A stretch of 41,128 nucleotides of DNA from Rhodococcus sp. EPR-157 (GCF_001647195.1 NZ_LVCV01000667.1:1-41128), one strand, 5' to 3'; positions 1-8,574 are shown, numbered from the stretch's first letter. Numbers and translations: made by a program. Notes: generated by a model not told the origin, from the letters alone.

Positions 1-74
1 ACAGGACCTTCGCAGGGCTGTTCTTCTTCGCCGCAGCCTTCCTGGCGACCGTTCGACGCTCGAATCCGATCTGA
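1..74 (+). CDS. C-terminal end of a membrane protein (5' truncated)
   Basis: The frame that starts at base 3 is open from the window edge and ends with TGA at 72-74. Its last 23 residues contain a Phe/Ala/Leu-rich hydrophobic stretch (TFAGLFFFAAAFLATV) followed by a short basic, polar tail (RRSNPI). This is the pattern of a final transmembrane helix with a cytoplasmic tail. The stop overlaps the ATG of the next gene by one base (TGATG), which suggests translational coupling. Too little is visible to name the family. The frame starting at base 2 is also open and runs into the next gene, so the call rests mainly on the hydrophobic pattern. Confidence 0.5.
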   Translation, partial: RTFAGLFFFAAAFLATVRRSNPI

Positions 75-478
75 TGGAGAACCGGACCCTGAGCGGGAGC
101 AGTCTGTGCCCATGTCTGCGCGGCGAACGATTCGACGCCTGCTGTGGACCTTTTCTTCGCGGTCCCCGCACGGCTCCGACAGCGGAACAGTTGATGAGGT
201 CGCGATACAGTGCGTTCAGCGTCGGCGACGCCCAGTACCTGCTCGACACATGGCACCCGACCACCGCACCCGAAACCCTCGAATTGGACCCGCGCCAGCG
301 GTGGTACCGACTCGACATCCACGGCACCGGGGCCGGCGGTCTGCTCGATCACGACGGTTGGGTCGAGTTCAGCGCGTTCTATCGCCACCCCGACGGGGGC
401 GGTGAGCTCCGCGAACGCAGTCGATTCGTCCGGGACAACGGACGATGGTTCTATCTCGACGGCAGGGTCAGTACCTGA
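74..478 (+). CDS. YchJ-like (UPF0225) protein with N-terminal cysteine motif
   Basis: A 134-residue protein of the YchJ/UPF0225 family. Near the N-terminus it has the SEC-C-like cysteine pattern CPC-LRGERFDACCGPFL (residues 12-28), normally a zinc-binding motif. It then has the family hallmark TAEQLMRSRYSAF (about 37-49) and an NTF2-like body ending in GRWFYLDG. The family is widespread, but I know of no settled biochemical role. The ATG at 74 overlaps the stop of the preceding membrane gene by one base, so the two are probably co-transcribed. Its TGA directly abuts the stop of the convergent gene at 479, both lying within the shared bases TGATCA. The family assignment is firm and the function is unknown. 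Confidence 0.85.
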   Translation: MENRTLSGSSLCPCLRGERFDACCGPFLRGPRTAPTAEQLMRSRYSAFSVGDAQYLLDTWHPTTAPETLELDPRQRWYRLDIHGTGAGGLLDHDGWVEFSAFYRHPDGGGELRERSRFVRDNGRWFYLDGRVST

Positions 479-892
479 TCACTTGCGGAGCTTCTGCGGA
501 CGATTGCTCGCCGCCCGACGGGCTTCGTCTTTCGCCTTGACGCGCTCGGCCTCGGCGCGGACCTCGTCCTGCGTGCGGCGTTCCTTGACCAACCAGTCCG
601 GCTTCTCTTCGAGTAACGAATCGATCTGCTCGGCCGTGAGGGCGTCGGTCACTCCGGAACGAGCAAGACCCGCAATGGAGATGCCGAGCCGTCGCGCAAT
701 GACGTCCTTCGGAAACGGACCGTTGTTCTGGAGTTCGAGCAACCACTGCGGCGGATCGGCACGCAGCGCGTCGAGATCGGCCCTGCTCACGGGAGTGGAC
801 TGGAACTCCTCGGGGGCGGCTGGCAGGTAGATACCGAGCTTGTTCGCCGCGGTCAGGGGCTTCATGTTCTGTGGTTTCTTCTCCGGGCTCAC
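479..892 (-). CDS. DUF5997-type conserved hypothetical protein
   Basis: A small, charged, soluble protein of about 137 residues. The N-terminal half contains a conserved-looking stretch (KPLTAANKLGIYLPAAPEEF). The middle has a helix-turn-helix-like segment (FPKDVIARRLGISIAGLARSGV) and the C-terminus is a charged helix rich in Arg, Lys and Glu. I recognise it as a DUF5997-type actinobacterial protein, with no known function. GTG codons occur in frame at 898 and 892. I prefer 892 because a TAGGCT hexamer at 899-904 (minus strand) lies exactly 6 bases upstream, which suits a leaderless message; 898 would directly abut that hexamer. It is divergent from the lysR-type gene, with which it shares an intergenic region of about 80 bases. 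Confidence 0.75.
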   Translation of the reverse strand: MSPEKKPQNMKPLTAANKLGIYLPAAPEEFQSTPVSRADLDALRADPPQWLLELQNNGPFPKDVIARRLGISIAGLARSGVTDALTAEQIDSLLEEKPDWLVKERRTQDEVRAEAERVKAKDEARRAASNRPQKLRK

Positions 893-898
893 TCGCAC

Positions 899-904
899 AG
901 CCTA
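899..904 (-). promoter_or_regulatory. Candidate -10 box for the DUF5997-type gene (leaderless)
   Basis: The minus strand reads TAGGCT, then six bases (GTGCGA), then GTG at 892. This spacing puts the transcription start at or next to the start codon. No Shine-Dalgarno sequence is visible. Confidence 0.5.
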
Positions 905-958
905 ACTTCCCGATGGATCGTGAAATGCCACCGTCGTCGAACGATCGATAGTGTCGCC

Positions 959-964
959 TAGTGT
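959..964 (+). promoter_or_regulatory. Candidate -10 box for the LysR-type gene (leaderless)
   Basis: TAGTGT, then seven bases (TGGATGC), then the in-frame GTG at 972. This favours the start at 972 over the in-frame GTG at 951, which lies upstream of the hexamer. Confidence 0.5.
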
Positions 965-971
965 TGGATGC

Positions 972-1952
972 GTGAACTTCGAGGTACAGACACTCCGCTG
1001 GTACATCGCTGTGGCGGAGGAACTGCACTTCGCGCGCGCCGCCAAGTCGTTGAACATCGCCCGCACCACCCTGAGCACGGCTGTGATCGACCTGGAAACC
1101 GAGCTCGGCTACCCGCTGTTCGTTCGCGGGGCATCTCCCACGCAACTGACCGAAGACGGTGTCCAGTTTCTCTCGACGGCACGCGTTCTCGTCGACGAGG
1201 ACGAACGGCGTGTCGCCGAGGAAGCCGCGCTCAGAGCCTCGCAGCTACGCACTCTGACCGTCGGTTACACCGAAGGCGTGACACCGACGAAATGGGTTCG
1301 TATCTGGGCAGAGCGCTTTCCCGAAATCGCGATCGACCTTGTGCCGTCGACACCGGACACTCAGCTCTCGCAGCTGCGGGAGGGCGCGGTGGACGTGGCA
1401 TTCGTTCGATTGCCGGTCGACCGCGACGGGCTGAGCGTCATCGGTCTGTACGAGGAGGTACCCGTCGTGGTGGTACCCAAGGATCATCCGGTTGCTGCGT
1501 TCGATCGAATCTCGGTGTCCGACCTGTCCGACGAGCACCTGCTGCACGATCTCACCGAGGTTCCGGAGTGGACCGCCGTCGCCTCTGAGGTGGCGGACGG
1601 CACTCGACTCGCGTTACCTCCGATCGAGTCCAACAGCGAACTCGTCGAGTACGTGGCTGCTGGGCTGGGAATCGCGATCGTGCCGCAATCGATAGCGCGT
1701 CTGCACGCACGCAAGGATCTCGTGTATCGGCCGGTCGACGGTGTCGCCGGCTCGCCGATCGCGATTGCGTGGCCGACCCAGGAAACAACCGACAACGTCG
1801 AGGAATTCGTCGGCATCGTGCGGGGCCGCTCGGTCCGTAGTTCACGCGGGACGCCTACCGCACCGGCCAAGACCAAGAAGCCCCGGCCCGAGAAACCCGC
1901 CAAGAAGGTTCAGCGTGCCGTAACACCCCGAAGCAAGCGACCGAGGCGCTGA
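972..1952 (+). CDS. LysR-family transcriptional regulator with basic C-terminal tail
   Basis: From GTG 972 the protein is 326 residues. It starts with a typical LysR winged helix-turn-helix (LRWYIAVAEELHFARAAKSL, then TTLSTAVIDLETELGYPLFVR). A periplasmic-binding-protein-like effector domain follows, from about residue 85 to 285 (LTVGYTEGVTPTKWVRIW, VPVVVVPKDHPVA, LVEYVAAGLGIAIVPQSIAR). The last 40 or so residues are a low-complexity basic tail rich in Lys, Arg, Pro and Ala (PAKTKKPRPEKPAKK), which most LysR proteins lack. Regulators of this kind bind a small molecule and usually control a divergent gene. Here that gene is the DUF5997-type gene, but the target is inference. An in-frame GTG at 951 is the alternative start. 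Confidence 0.9.
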   Translation: MNFEVQTLRWYIAVAEELHFARAAKSLNIARTTLSTAVIDLETELGYPLFVRGASPTQLTEDGVQFLSTARVLVDEDERRVAEEAALRASQLRTLTVGYTEGVTPTKWVRIWAERFPEIAIDLVPSTPDTQLSQLREGAVDVAFVRLPVDRDGLSVIGLYEEVPVVVVPKDHPVAAFDRISVSDLSDEHLLHDLTEVPEWTAVASEVADGTRLALPPIESNSELVEYVAAGLGIAIVPQSIARLHARKDLVYRPVDGVAGSPIAIAWPTQETTDNVEEFVGIVRGRSVRSSRGTPTAPAKTKKPRPEKPAKKVQRAVTPRSKRPRR

Positions 1953-1959
1953 CGACCGA

Positions 1960-2337
1960 TCAGATACCCAGCCCGCGCAATTTGTCGAGTTCTCGACGCT
2001 CACGCTTCGTCGGCCGCCCGGCCCCGCGGTCTCGGCGAGGTTGCGAAGCTAGGACCTCCTTCGGGGGCGGTGGCGGACTTCGGTCGATCATGCACTCGGC
2101 CGCGACCGGCGCACCCACTCGTTTGGCGACGATGCGGACTACCACGACGATCTTCTCCAGACCGTCGACTCGAAGCCTGATCTCGTCGTCGGGCCCGATG
2201 CGCTGACCCGCCTTCGCCGGCGTGCCGTTGACGCGAACATGCCCACCGCGACAGGCGGCCGCAGCAGCAGATCGCGTCTTGAACAAGCGCACGGCCCAGA
2301 TCCAGCTGTCGAGGCGAACGCTCTGCATGTCGGACAT
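1960..2337 (-). CDS. S4-domain RNA-binding protein (Hsp15/HslR-like)
   Basis: A 125-residue protein. Residues 5-65 form an S4 RNA-binding domain (VRLDSWIWAVRLFKTRSAAA, then GGHVRVNGTPAKAGQRI). A linker with five consecutive prolines follows, then a very basic C-terminal tail (RPTKRERRELDKLRG). Hsp15-type proteins bind 50S subunits carrying stalled nascent chains and help recycle them. That role is known for the E. coli family member and only inferred here. The ATG at 2337 is preceded on the minus strand by TACATT and seven bases, so the message may be leaderless. The gene is convergent with the lysR-type gene (7-base gap). Confidence 0.88.
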   Translation of the reverse strand: MSDMQSVRLDSWIWAVRLFKTRSAAAAACRGGHVRVNGTPAKAGQRIGPDDEIRLRVDGLEKIVVVVRIVAKRVGAPVAAECMIDRSPPPPPKEVLASQPRRDRGAGRPTKRERRELDKLRGLGI

Positions 2338-2344
2338 CGAAACG

Positions 2345-2350
2345 AATGTA
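2345..2350 (-). promoter_or_regulatory. Candidate -10 box for the S4-domain gene (leaderless)
   Basis: The minus strand reads TACATT, seven bases (CGTTTCG), then ATG at 2337. No ribosome binding site is visible between the hexamer and the start. Confidence 0.45.
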
Positions 2351-2364
2351 CAAGACTCGCCGAA

Positions 2365-3231
2365 CTACATGTCGAGCCCGAGGTCGAGCACGGTGACCGA
2401 GTGTGTGAGTCCACCTACCGCGAGGTAGTCGACCCCGGTTTTCGCGTAGTCATGGGCGACGTCGAGAGTCAGTCCACCCGAGGACTCGAGCCGAGTCGAC
2501 GGAGACAGTGTGGCGCGCCGCTGGACAGCCATCTGTGTCTGCCACAGCGGGAAGTTGTCCAGTAGCACCAGGCCGACATCCTCGGCCAGCACCTCGTCGA
2601 GTTGCTCGAGACTGTCGACCTCGACCTCGCATTCGATGTCCGGGGCCGCAGCCCGCACCGCCTTCAGCGCCGCGACCACAGACCCTGCGGCGGCGACGTG
2701 GTTGTCCTTGATCAGAGCCGCGTCGCCGAGACCCATGCGGTGATTCACGCCTCCTCCGGCCCGTACGGCGTACTTCTGCAACGCGCGCAGGCCGGGCAGG
2801 GTCTTTCGACTGTCCCTGATCTTCGTGTCGGTGTCGGCGACCTCTGCGACCCAGGCTGCGGTGGCCGTCGCAATTCCGGACAGGTGGCACAGCAAGTTCA
2901 GCATCGTGCGTTCCGCGGTCAACAGCCCGCGGGTAGGACCGGTGATCGTCAGAACACTCTGTCCAGGCACCACCTCCGTGCCGTCGACCACTCGATCCTC
3001 GACTACGTAGGCCTCCGCTCCCAGTACCTCGTCCAAGACCAGCAGGCCGACATCGAGCCCCGCGACGGTTCCGGACTGCCTGGATACGACGGATGCTGTG
3101 GCGACTGCGTCGGCGGACACGGTGGCGATCGTGGTGACGTCGGGCCCGTACTTCAGATCCTCGGCGAGTGCGGCAATGACCAGCGCGCGCACTTCCTCCA
3201 CGTCCAATCCTTGCGTCGTCAGCGCGTTCAC
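2365..3231 (-). CDS. nadC: Nicotinate-nucleotide pyrophosphorylase (carboxylating)
   Basis: Quinolinate phosphoribosyltransferase, 288 residues. It converts quinolinate and PRPP to nicotinate mononucleotide, CO2 and pyrophosphate, the third step of de novo NAD synthesis. Visible family motifs are TAERTMLNLLCHLSGIAT, then KIRDSRKTLPGLRALQKYAV, GGGVNHRMGLGDAALIKDNH, and EVEVDSLEQLDEVL near the phosphate-binding end. The GTG at 3231 lies two bases after the nadB stop, so the two are translationally coupled. The frame stays open upstream inside nadB, but those residues have no nadC character. It is the last gene of the nadA-nadB-nadC operon. Confidence 0.95.
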   Translation of the reverse strand: MNALTTQGLDVEEVRALVIAALAEDLKYGPDVTTIATVSADAVATASVVSRQSGTVAGLDVGLLVLDEVLGAEAYVVEDRVVDGTEVVPGQSVLTITGPTRGLLTAERTMLNLLCHLSGIATATAAWVAEVADTDTKIRDSRKTLPGLRALQKYAVRAGGGVNHRMGLGDAALIKDNHVAAAGSVVAALKAVRAAAPDIECEVEVDSLEQLDEVLAEDVGLVLLDNFPLWQTQMAVQRRATLSPSTRLESSGGLTLDVAHDYAKTGVDYLAVGGLTHSVTVLDLGLDM

Positions 3232-3233
3232 TG

Positions 3234-4880
3234 TCAACTCACTCCTGTCATGGTCTGTGCGTGTGTGTCGCCGATCGGGACCGGTAGCGATTCCAACTCT
3301 CCATCGGAGCCGAGGCGTATTCGAATGCTGTGCTGCATGTGCTCCGCGCTCGCCGGATGATCGCGACGCGTGTGGCAACCGCGACTTTCCACACGTTCGG
3401 CAGCCGCAGTCACGAGAGCCGAAGCCGTCAGCGTCAGTGCCGAGTCCTCCAATGCCGTGACCGTGGCACCGAGAACGGACGGCGCGATTCCGTCCGTTTC
3501 GTCTGCCGACGTGCCCGCAAGTGCGGACAGCGCTGACGCGGCGAACGCGAGCCCGTCAGCGTCGCGAACGACCCCGGCATGTTCGGTCATCAGCTGCTGC
3601 AGGTCCGACCGCCGGAGACGACGCAACGAAGGCAGGTGCACAGCGACGTCGGGAGTCGGTCGACCGCGGCGCTCGCCAGCGACAGCGCCGGCGCGTTGGC
3701 CCATCACGAGGCCTTCGAGGAGGCTGTTCGACGCCAACCTGTTCGCGCCATGCATGCCGGTTCTGGCAAGCTCGCCGGCGGCATACAGACCGTCGACGCC
3801 TGTTCTCCCCCACACGTCCGTGACGACTCCACCGCACGAGTAGTGGGCAGCGGGCGCGACCGGAATGAGGTCGACGAGCGGATCGATTCCGGCCGCGAGT
3901 GCGGATGCCGCCACCGTCGGGAAGCGGGTGTGAAAATTGTCGATCGAACGTGCGTCGAGCAGAACGTGGTCGGTACCGGTGATCCGCAGTCGCTCGGCAA
4001 TCGCACGCGAGACCACATCGCGTGGAGCAAGATCCGCGAGCGGGTGGACTCCCTCCATGAACCTGCGACCCTCGAGGTCGACAAGGTGCGCCCCCTCGCC
4101 GCGCACTGCTTCGCTGACGAGCGGTCGCCTGCCGGTCGAACCTGAGGAGAACAGAACCGTCGGATGGAATTGCACGAATTCGAGATCGGCGACGTCCGCC
4201 CCGGCGTCGAGGGCGAGGGAAATCCCGTCGGCTGTTGCACCGGGCGGGTTGGTGCTGCACGAGTACAGCTGCCCGAGCCCGCCTGTCGCGAGAAGAACGG
4301 CCGGGCAGTGAATCACGCCGTATCCGCTTCCCGAGTGCACGAGCAGTCCGACGACTCCGCGGTCGGTTGTCAGGACCCGGACTGCGGTGGTCCCGAACAG
4401 CACTTCTCCTCCAAAGGCCGTCGCAGAAGTGATGTCCAGTGCACGTTGGACCTCCGCTCCGGTGGCATCGCCCCCGGCGTGAATGATCCGCCTGACGCGG
4501 TGCCCACCCTCCCGGGTTCGCGCCAGCCCACCGTCGGCCCCGCGGTCGAACGTGGCACCGAACGACTCCAACGTCGCGACCGCGTCCGGTCCTGCGGCGA
4601 CGATCGATCGGACGGCCACCGAATCGCACAGTCCACCGCCCGCTTCGCACGTGTCGTACACGTGCGAGTCGATGGCATCGGTATTCGTGAACTCTGCGGG
4701 CACGGCGATGCCGCCCTGCGCGTACTGAGTAGAGGTGTCCGACGGGCCGGTCTTGGCCACGGTCAGCACAGTCGAGCCGGCCCGAGACGCTGCGCGGGCG
4801 GCACTCAGACCCGCGACGCCACCACCGACGACGACGAGGTCAGCCGAGCGTTCCCATCGAACGCTCACCTCGGGTGTCAC
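3234..4880 (-). CDS. nadB: L-aspartate oxidase
   Basis: A flavoprotein of 548 residues that oxidises L-aspartate to iminoaspartate, the first step of de novo NAD synthesis. The N-terminal FAD-binding Rossmann motif is clear ([18 protein letters not shown]). It is followed by the [11 protein letters not shown] block and the fumarate-reductase-type substrate region ([70 protein letters not shown]). GTG at 4880 overlaps the nadA stop by four bases (GTGA). The frame is open further upstream inside nadA, but those residues are Arg-rich out-of-frame sequence. A second GTG at 4862 is possible. It probably works together with NadA, which condenses the unstable iminoaspartate. Confidence 0.95.
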   Translation of the reverse strand: MTPEVSVRWERSADLVVVGGGVAGLSAARAASRAGSTVLTVAKTGPSDTSTQYAQGGIAVPAEFTNTDAIDSHVYDTCEAGGGLCDSVAVRSIVAAGPDAVATLESFGATFDRGADGGLARTREGGHRVRRIIHAGGDATGAEVQRALDITSATAFGGEVLFGTTAVRVLTTDRGVVGLLVHSGSGYGVIHCPAVLLATGGLGQLYSCSTNPPGATADGISLALDAGADVADLEFVQFHPTVLFSSGSTGRRPLVSEAVRGEGAHLVDLEGRRFMEGVHPLADLAPRDVVSRAIAERLRITGTDHVLLDARSIDNFHTRFPTVAASALAAGIDPLVDLIPVAPAAHYSCGGVVTDVWGRTGVDGLYAAGELARTGMHGANRLASNSLLEGLVMGQRAGAVAGERRGRPTPDVAVHLPSLRRLRRSDLQQLMTEHAGVVRDADGLAFAASALSALAGTSADETDGIAPSVLGATVTALEDSALTLTASALVTAAAERVESRGCHTRRDHPASAEHMQHSIRIRLGSDGELESLPVPIGDTHAQTMTGVS

Positions 4881-5953
4881 TCGCCGCCACCAGGGTTGCC
4901 GATCTCGATCATGCGCTGCACCGACTTGCTGGCGATGTGCGCTGTATCGAGGTCGACGTGCACCTCGTCCTTGCCCTCGACGAGGCACCTCAGCAAGGCC
5001 GCCGGGGTGATCATCTTCATGTATCCGCAGGACGCGCGATCGTTGACGGCCAGGAAGTCGACGTCGGGCGCGGCGCGGCGCAGCTGATGCAGCATGCCGA
5101 TCTCGCTGGCAACGAGGACCTGCTTGGCCCCCGTCGTGCGAGCCGCGTCCAACATGCCACCCGTGGAAAGGATCTTGACCTTGTCCTCGGCGACGAAGCC
5201 TTCACCTGCCAGGTACAGAGCCGATGTCGCACAACCGCATTCGGGGTGGACGTACAGTTCGGCGTCGGGGTGGACACGAGATTTCGCGGCCAGTTCGTCA
5301 CCGTTGATGCCTGCGTGGACGTGGCACTCACCGGCCCAGATATGCAGGTTCTCCCGCTTCGTGACTCGCTTGACGTGCGCGCCGAGGAACTGATCGGGCA
5401 GGAACAGGATTTCACGGTTCGGATCGATCGACTCGACGACCTCGACCGCGTTGGACGACGTGCAGCAGATGTCGGTCAGCGCCTTGATCTCGGCGGTCGT
5501 ATTGACGTAGGACACCACGATGGCCTGCGGGTAGTCGGCTTTCCACTCGCGCAATTGTTCGGCGGTGATGGAATCGGCCAGCGAACAACCGGCCCGCTGA
5601 TCAGGAATCAGGACGGTCTTGGCCGGACTCAGAATCTTGGCCGTCTCCGCCATGAAGTGCACCCCACAGAACACGATCTCGTCCTCGGGTACTTCGGCAG
5701 CCAATCGGGATAGCGCCAACGAGTCACCGACGTGATCAGCAATGTCCTGGATGGCCGGCAACTGATAGTTGTGAGCGAGGATCGTGGCGCCGCGCTTGCG
5801 GGCAAGGCGTTTGATCTCGGCGGCCCACTCCTCGGACGCCTCGACCCCGCTGAATCCGCCTGGACCGTCGACGATGTCTGCAGCCCCCGCCCACACTGCG
5901 CTGTCGACTGCTGCTGAACCACTGGTTCCGAGCCGGGTTGCATTGCTCGTCAT
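4877..5953 (-). CDS. nadA: Quinolinate synthase
   Basis: NadA, 358 residues, condenses iminoaspartate with dihydroxyacetone phosphate to quinolinate using a [4Fe-4S] cluster. Comparison with characterised NadA proteins places the cluster ligands at C123 (RAGCSLAD), C210 (WAGECHVH) and C309 ([10 protein letters not shown]). The HPECGCAT segment (236-243) and the three repeated alpha/beta domains are intact. The first 35 or so residues form a variable, polar extension. The ATG at 5953 has a good ribosome binding site (AAGGAG, six bases away). It heads the nadA-nadB-nadC operon and is divergent from nrtR. A palindrome about 90 bases upstream is the likely NrtR operator, so expression should respond to NAD status. 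Confidence 0.96.
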   Translation of the reverse strand: MTSNATRLGTSGSAAVDSAVWAGAADIVDGPGGFSGVEASEEWAAEIKRLARKRGATILAHNYQLPAIQDIADHVGDSLALSRLAAEVPEDEIVFCGVHFMAETAKILSPAKTVLIPDQRAGCSLADSITAEQLREWKADYPQAIVVSYVNTTAEIKALTDICCTSSNAVEVVESIDPNREILFLPDQFLGAHVKRVTKRENLHIWAGECHVHAGINGDELAAKSRVHPDAELYVHPECGCATSALYLAGEGFVAEDKVKILSTGGMLDAARTTGAKQVLVASEIGMLHQLRRAAPDVDFLAVNDRASCGYMKMITPAALLRCLVEGKDEVHVDLDTAHIASKSVQRMIEIGNPGGGE

Positions 5954-6044
5954 CGCGGGACTCCTTCATCGTTCGCCCGGTCTGTGCAGTCCTGCTGGGT
6001 TGCTCCTGCGGGCTGCCCTTCCGGTCCGGATTTCCTTCGTAGGG

Positions 6045-6067
6045 GTTTTCGACTTATGATCGAAAAC
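6045..6067. promoter_or_regulatory. Candidate NrtR operator between nadA and nrtR, overlapping the nrtR -10 box
   Basis: A perfect 8-bp inverted repeat, GTTTTCGA-N7-TCGAAAAC. The 7-base centre contains TATGAT (6055-6060, plus strand), a strong -10 hexamer that ends seven bases before the ATG at 6068. A protein bound here would block nrtR directly and sits about 90 bases upstream of nadA. NrtR proteins are known to bind palindromes next to NAD genes; that this one is its site is inference from position. Confidence 0.72.
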
Positions 6068-6763
6068 ATGCCACATCGTAGCACTGTCCACGAAGTCCTC
6101 ATCGCGGTGTTTCAAGTTAGGACTTTCGTCGCAGGCCAGACCCCCGAACTGGGAGTGCTCCTGTGGCAACGTGCCCTCGAACCCGACAAGGGATCGTGGT
6201 CACTTCCCGGCGGGGTCCTGGGGGATGACGAAGACCTCTCGACATCGGCCCGTCGACAGCTCGCCGAGAAGGTCGACGTGCGGACAGTGGCACACCTCGA
6301 ACAACTGTCGATCTTCAGCGACCCGAATCGGGTACCCGGGAGCCGCCGAATCGCGTCGAACTTCCTCGGACTCGTTCCGATCTACTCCGAACCGAAACTT
6401 CCGTCCGACACCGCGTGGCATCCCGTCGCCCGCTTACCCGCAACGTCGTTCGACCACGGCACCGTCGTCCTTCATGCACGGAACAGGCTGGTGGCGAAGC
6501 TTTCCTACACGAACATCGCGTTCGCACTCGCACCCGTCGAATTTGCGATGTCGACACTGCGCGAGATCTCCGCCGCCGCACTCGGTTATCAGGTCGATGC
6601 CACCAACCTCGGCCGCGTCCTCGGGCGCAGAAAGGTGGTCGAGCCGACAGGGCGCACCTCACCGTCGGGCAAGTCCGGCGGCCGCCCCCCTGCGCTGTAC
6701 CGGTTCACCGAGTCATCGCTTCGGGTGACGGACGAGTTCGCGGCGCTCCGCCCACCGAGCTAG
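6068..6763 (+). CDS. nrtR: NrtR, Nudix-related transcriptional regulator of NAD synthesis
   Basis: From ATG 6068 the protein is 231 residues. The N-terminal part is a Nudix-like domain (about 8-135) with GSWSLPGGVL, but the Nudix box is degenerate: the usual REUxEExGU core reads RRQLAEKVDV. Key metal-binding Glu residues are therefore missing and it is probably a ligand-binding rather than hydrolytic domain. The C-terminal part (about 148-222) is the winged helix typical of NrtR (YTNIAFALAPVEFAMSTLRE, then NLGRVLGRRKVVEPTG, RPPALYRF). Family members sense ADP-ribose or related metabolites and repress NAD genes. An ATG at 6056 lies inside the operator, and the placement of TATGAT seven bases before 6068 favours the later, leaderless start. 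The gene overlaps the convergent membrane gene by four bases. Confidence 0.9.
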   Translation: MPHRSTVHEVLIAVFQVRTFVAGQTPELGVLLWQRALEPDKGSWSLPGGVLGDDEDLSTSARRQLAEKVDVRTVAHLEQLSIFSDPNRVPGSRRIASNFLGLVPIYSEPKLPSDTAWHPVARLPATSFDHGTVVLHARNRLVAKLSYTNIAFALAPVEFAMSTLREISAAALGYQVDATNLGRVLGRRKVVEPTGRTSPSGKSGGRPPALYRFTESSLRVTDEFAALRPPS

Positions 6764-7329
6764 CGGTCGGCGTCGACCTCGTCCGACTCGGACAGCGAAA
6801 GTTCCTGGTCCGGGGTGAACCGAAGGTTGTCGTGCGGATTCATCGCCGCCAGCAAGAGCACGACGAGCGACGCGAGAAGCGGTTGAACCACCAGCACGAG
6901 TGGGGATTCGAACCCGGGCGCAACCGACACCACGCTTCCAATCGGCGGATCGTCGGGGCTCGGGACGATCAACCCTGCAACCCAGACTCCGACTCCGAGC
7001 ATCGCCGACGAGCCGAGGGCAGCACCGACGAGCACGCCGAGGAACAGAACCGGGCCCCGGACCGATGTCCATGTCCACAGGGCGACGGGAAGAACGATTC
7101 CCGCGACCAACGAGATGCACACGAATATCGCGATTCCGTCGAACCGATGAAGACTCTCGCCCGTCAACGCTGCGCCACGCCCGGGATCGACGACGACGAA
7201 CTGTTCCGGCGGCGCCATGGCGGCCCACACCACACCGCCCACAACGCCGAACAGAACCGACATCACTACCGCACGTGCGACGATCTTCGTGGACCCGACG
7301 TCGCGAGCCTGGGGCGGGGTGAGTGTCAC
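6760..7329 (-). CDS. DUF2567-type membrane protein
   Basis: A 189-residue protein with four predicted transmembrane segments (roughly residues 15-38, 67-88, 92-122 and 146-166 from GTG 7329). It has a charged, acidic C-terminal tail ([13 protein letters not shown]). It resembles the DUF2567 membrane protein that follows bioB and its small partner in mycobacteria. GTG 7329 overlaps the stop of the upstream bsaP-like gene by four bases (GTGA), so the start is well supported. Tight coupling in the order bioB, bsaP-like, DUF2567 suggests a link with biotin synthesis or transport, but nothing in the sequence shows what it moves or binds. Confidence 0.8.
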   Translation of the reverse strand: MTLTPPQARDVGSTKIVARAVVMSVLFGVVGGVVWAAMAPPEQFVVVDPGRGAALTGESLHRFDGIAIFVCISLVAGIVLPVALWTWTSVRGPVLFLGVLVGAALGSSAMLGVGVWVAGLIVPSPDDPPIGSVVSVAPGFESPLVLVVQPLLASLVVLLLAAMNPHDNLRFTPDQELSLSESDEVDADR

Positions 7330-7553
7330 CGTTGACCACGAGACTCTGAGTCGATGCCGCCATGCCTGGAACACACCGAATGCCAGCCGTTGGGCATGAC
7401 CTGGACGACCAGACGCCGGCCACAGTCACCGCAGAACCTCGGCGGCTCCAAACCGAGCAGCGCCGCCTGCGGAGTGGCATCGATCGCATTCGGCACGAGA
7501 GCCCGACCTGTATACGGATTGAACTTCTCACCGCTGGTCGTCACGCCGTCCAC
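7326..7553 (-). CDS. bsaP: Small Cys-rich BsaP-like protein (biotin synthase auxiliary protein)
   Basis: A 75-residue protein beginning with GTG at 7553, one base after the bioB stop. It starts [16 protein letters not shown] and has a cysteine-rich C-terminal half, [13 protein letters not shown] followed by HSVCSRHGG, giving a C-x2-C-x(n)-C arrangement plus His residues that could hold iron or zinc. The equivalent small gene downstream of bioB in mycobacteria has been reported as an auxiliary protein needed for biotin synthase activity. I assign BsaP from position, size and cysteine motif, not from a search. It is coupled on both sides: to bioB (1-base gap) and to the DUF2567-type gene (4-base overlap). 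Confidence 0.72.
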   Translation of the reverse strand: MDGVTTSGEKFNPYTGRALVPNAIDATPQAALLGLEPPRFCGDCGRRLVVQVMPNGWHSVCSRHGGIDSESRGQR

Positions 7554-7554
7554 C

Positions 7555-8568
7555 TTAGATGGTCGAATTCAGGGCCTTGATCGGCATCCGCAGGGAGTCG
7601 AGCAGGTCGAGATCCTGCTCCGCGGGCCTGCCGAGCGTCGTCAGGTAGTTGCCGACGATGACGGCGTTGATGCCGCCCAGAATCCCCTGCTGCGCACCGA
7701 GGTCACCGAGAGTGATCTCTCGTCCACCGGCGAACCGGAGGATCGTCCGAGGCAAGGCCAATCGAAACGCAGCGACAGCCCGAAGCGCGTCGGAGGCGGG
7801 CAGCACGTCGAGGTCGCCGAACGGCGTTCCCGGACGTGGGTTGAGGAAGTTCAGCGGAACTTCATCGGGTTCCAGACGGGCCAGATCCGCCGTGAACTCA
7901 GCGCGCTGCTCGAGTGTCTCCCCCATCCCGAGAATTCCGCCGCAGCACACTTCCATTCCGGCGTCGCGAACCATGGCGAGGGTCTCCCACCGTTCCTCCC
8001 ATGTGTGTGTGGTGACCACGTTGGGGAAGTACGAGCGGGACGTTTCGAGGTTGTGGTTGTAGCGATGCACACCCATCGATACGAGCTGGTCGACCTGTTC
8101 CTGGGTCAGCATGCCGAGCGAGCAGGCGATGTCGATCTCGACCTCGTTGCGGATCGCTTCGATGCCGGCGGCGACCTGGGCGAGCAGTCGTGCGTCGGGC
8201 CCACGCACTGCCGCCACGATGCAGAACTCGGTCGCACCCGACTTCGCAGTCTGCTTGGCAGCCTCGACCAGGCTCGGAATATCCAATCGCGCTGCACGCA
8301 CCGGCGACTCGAACAGTCCGGACTGCGAGCAGAAATGGCAGTCCTCCGGGCAGCCACCGGTCTTGAGGCTGATGATGCCCTCGACCTCGACTTCGGGTCC
8401 GCACCATGCCAACCGAGCCTCGTGTGCCACCGCCAGCAGTTCTTCGAGTCGCTCGTCGGGCAGTCGAAGCACGGTCAACACCTGTTGTTCGTCGAGTCCG
8501 ACGCCGCCCTCCACCACCTGAGATCTGGCGATGTCGAGAATGTCGGTTCGTACGGATCCCTGCGTCAC
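7555..8568 (-). CDS. bioB: Biotin synthase
   Basis: A radical SAM enzyme of 337 residues that inserts sulfur into dethiobiotin in the last step of biotin synthesis. The radical SAM cysteines are C73, C77 and C80 ([13 protein letters not shown]). The auxiliary [2Fe-2S] ligands are present in [27 protein letters not shown] and the Arg of RFAGGRE. The start is taken as GTG 8568, which has AGGAG (8575-8579) six bases upstream; the frame stays open to 8619, but that stretch is promoter and operator DNA. It heads an operon with the bsaP-like and DUF2567-type genes and is divergent from the TetR gene. No other bio genes are present in the window. Confidence 0.95.
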   Translation of the reverse strand: MTQGSVRTDILDIARSQVVEGGVGLDEQQVLTVLRLPDERLEELLAVAHEARLAWCGPEVEVEGIISLKTGGCPEDCHFCSQSGLFESPVRAARLDIPSLVEAAKQTAKSGATEFCIVAAVRGPDARLLAQVAAGIEAIRNEVEIDIACSLGMLTQEQVDQLVSMGVHRYNHNLETSRSYFPNVVTTHTWEERWETLAMVRDAGMEVCCGGILGMGETLEQRAEFTADLARLEPDEVPLNFLNPRPGTPFGDLDVLPASDALRAVAAFRLALPRTILRFAGGREITLGDLGAQQGILGGINAVIVGNYLTTLGRPAEQDLDLLDSLRMPIKALNSTI

Positions 8569-8574
8569 GGACTG

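Noticed and set aside
951-971. Start of the LysR gene at GTG 951
   Set aside because: It lies before the likely -10 TAGTGT (959-964). The start at 972 gives the standard LysR beginning just before LRWYIAVAEELHF.
6068-6763. A catalytic Nudix hydrolase
   Set aside because: The Nudix box lacks the key Glu residues (RRQLAEKVDV), and the C-terminal half is a winged helix. Together with nadA next door this fits the regulator NrtR.
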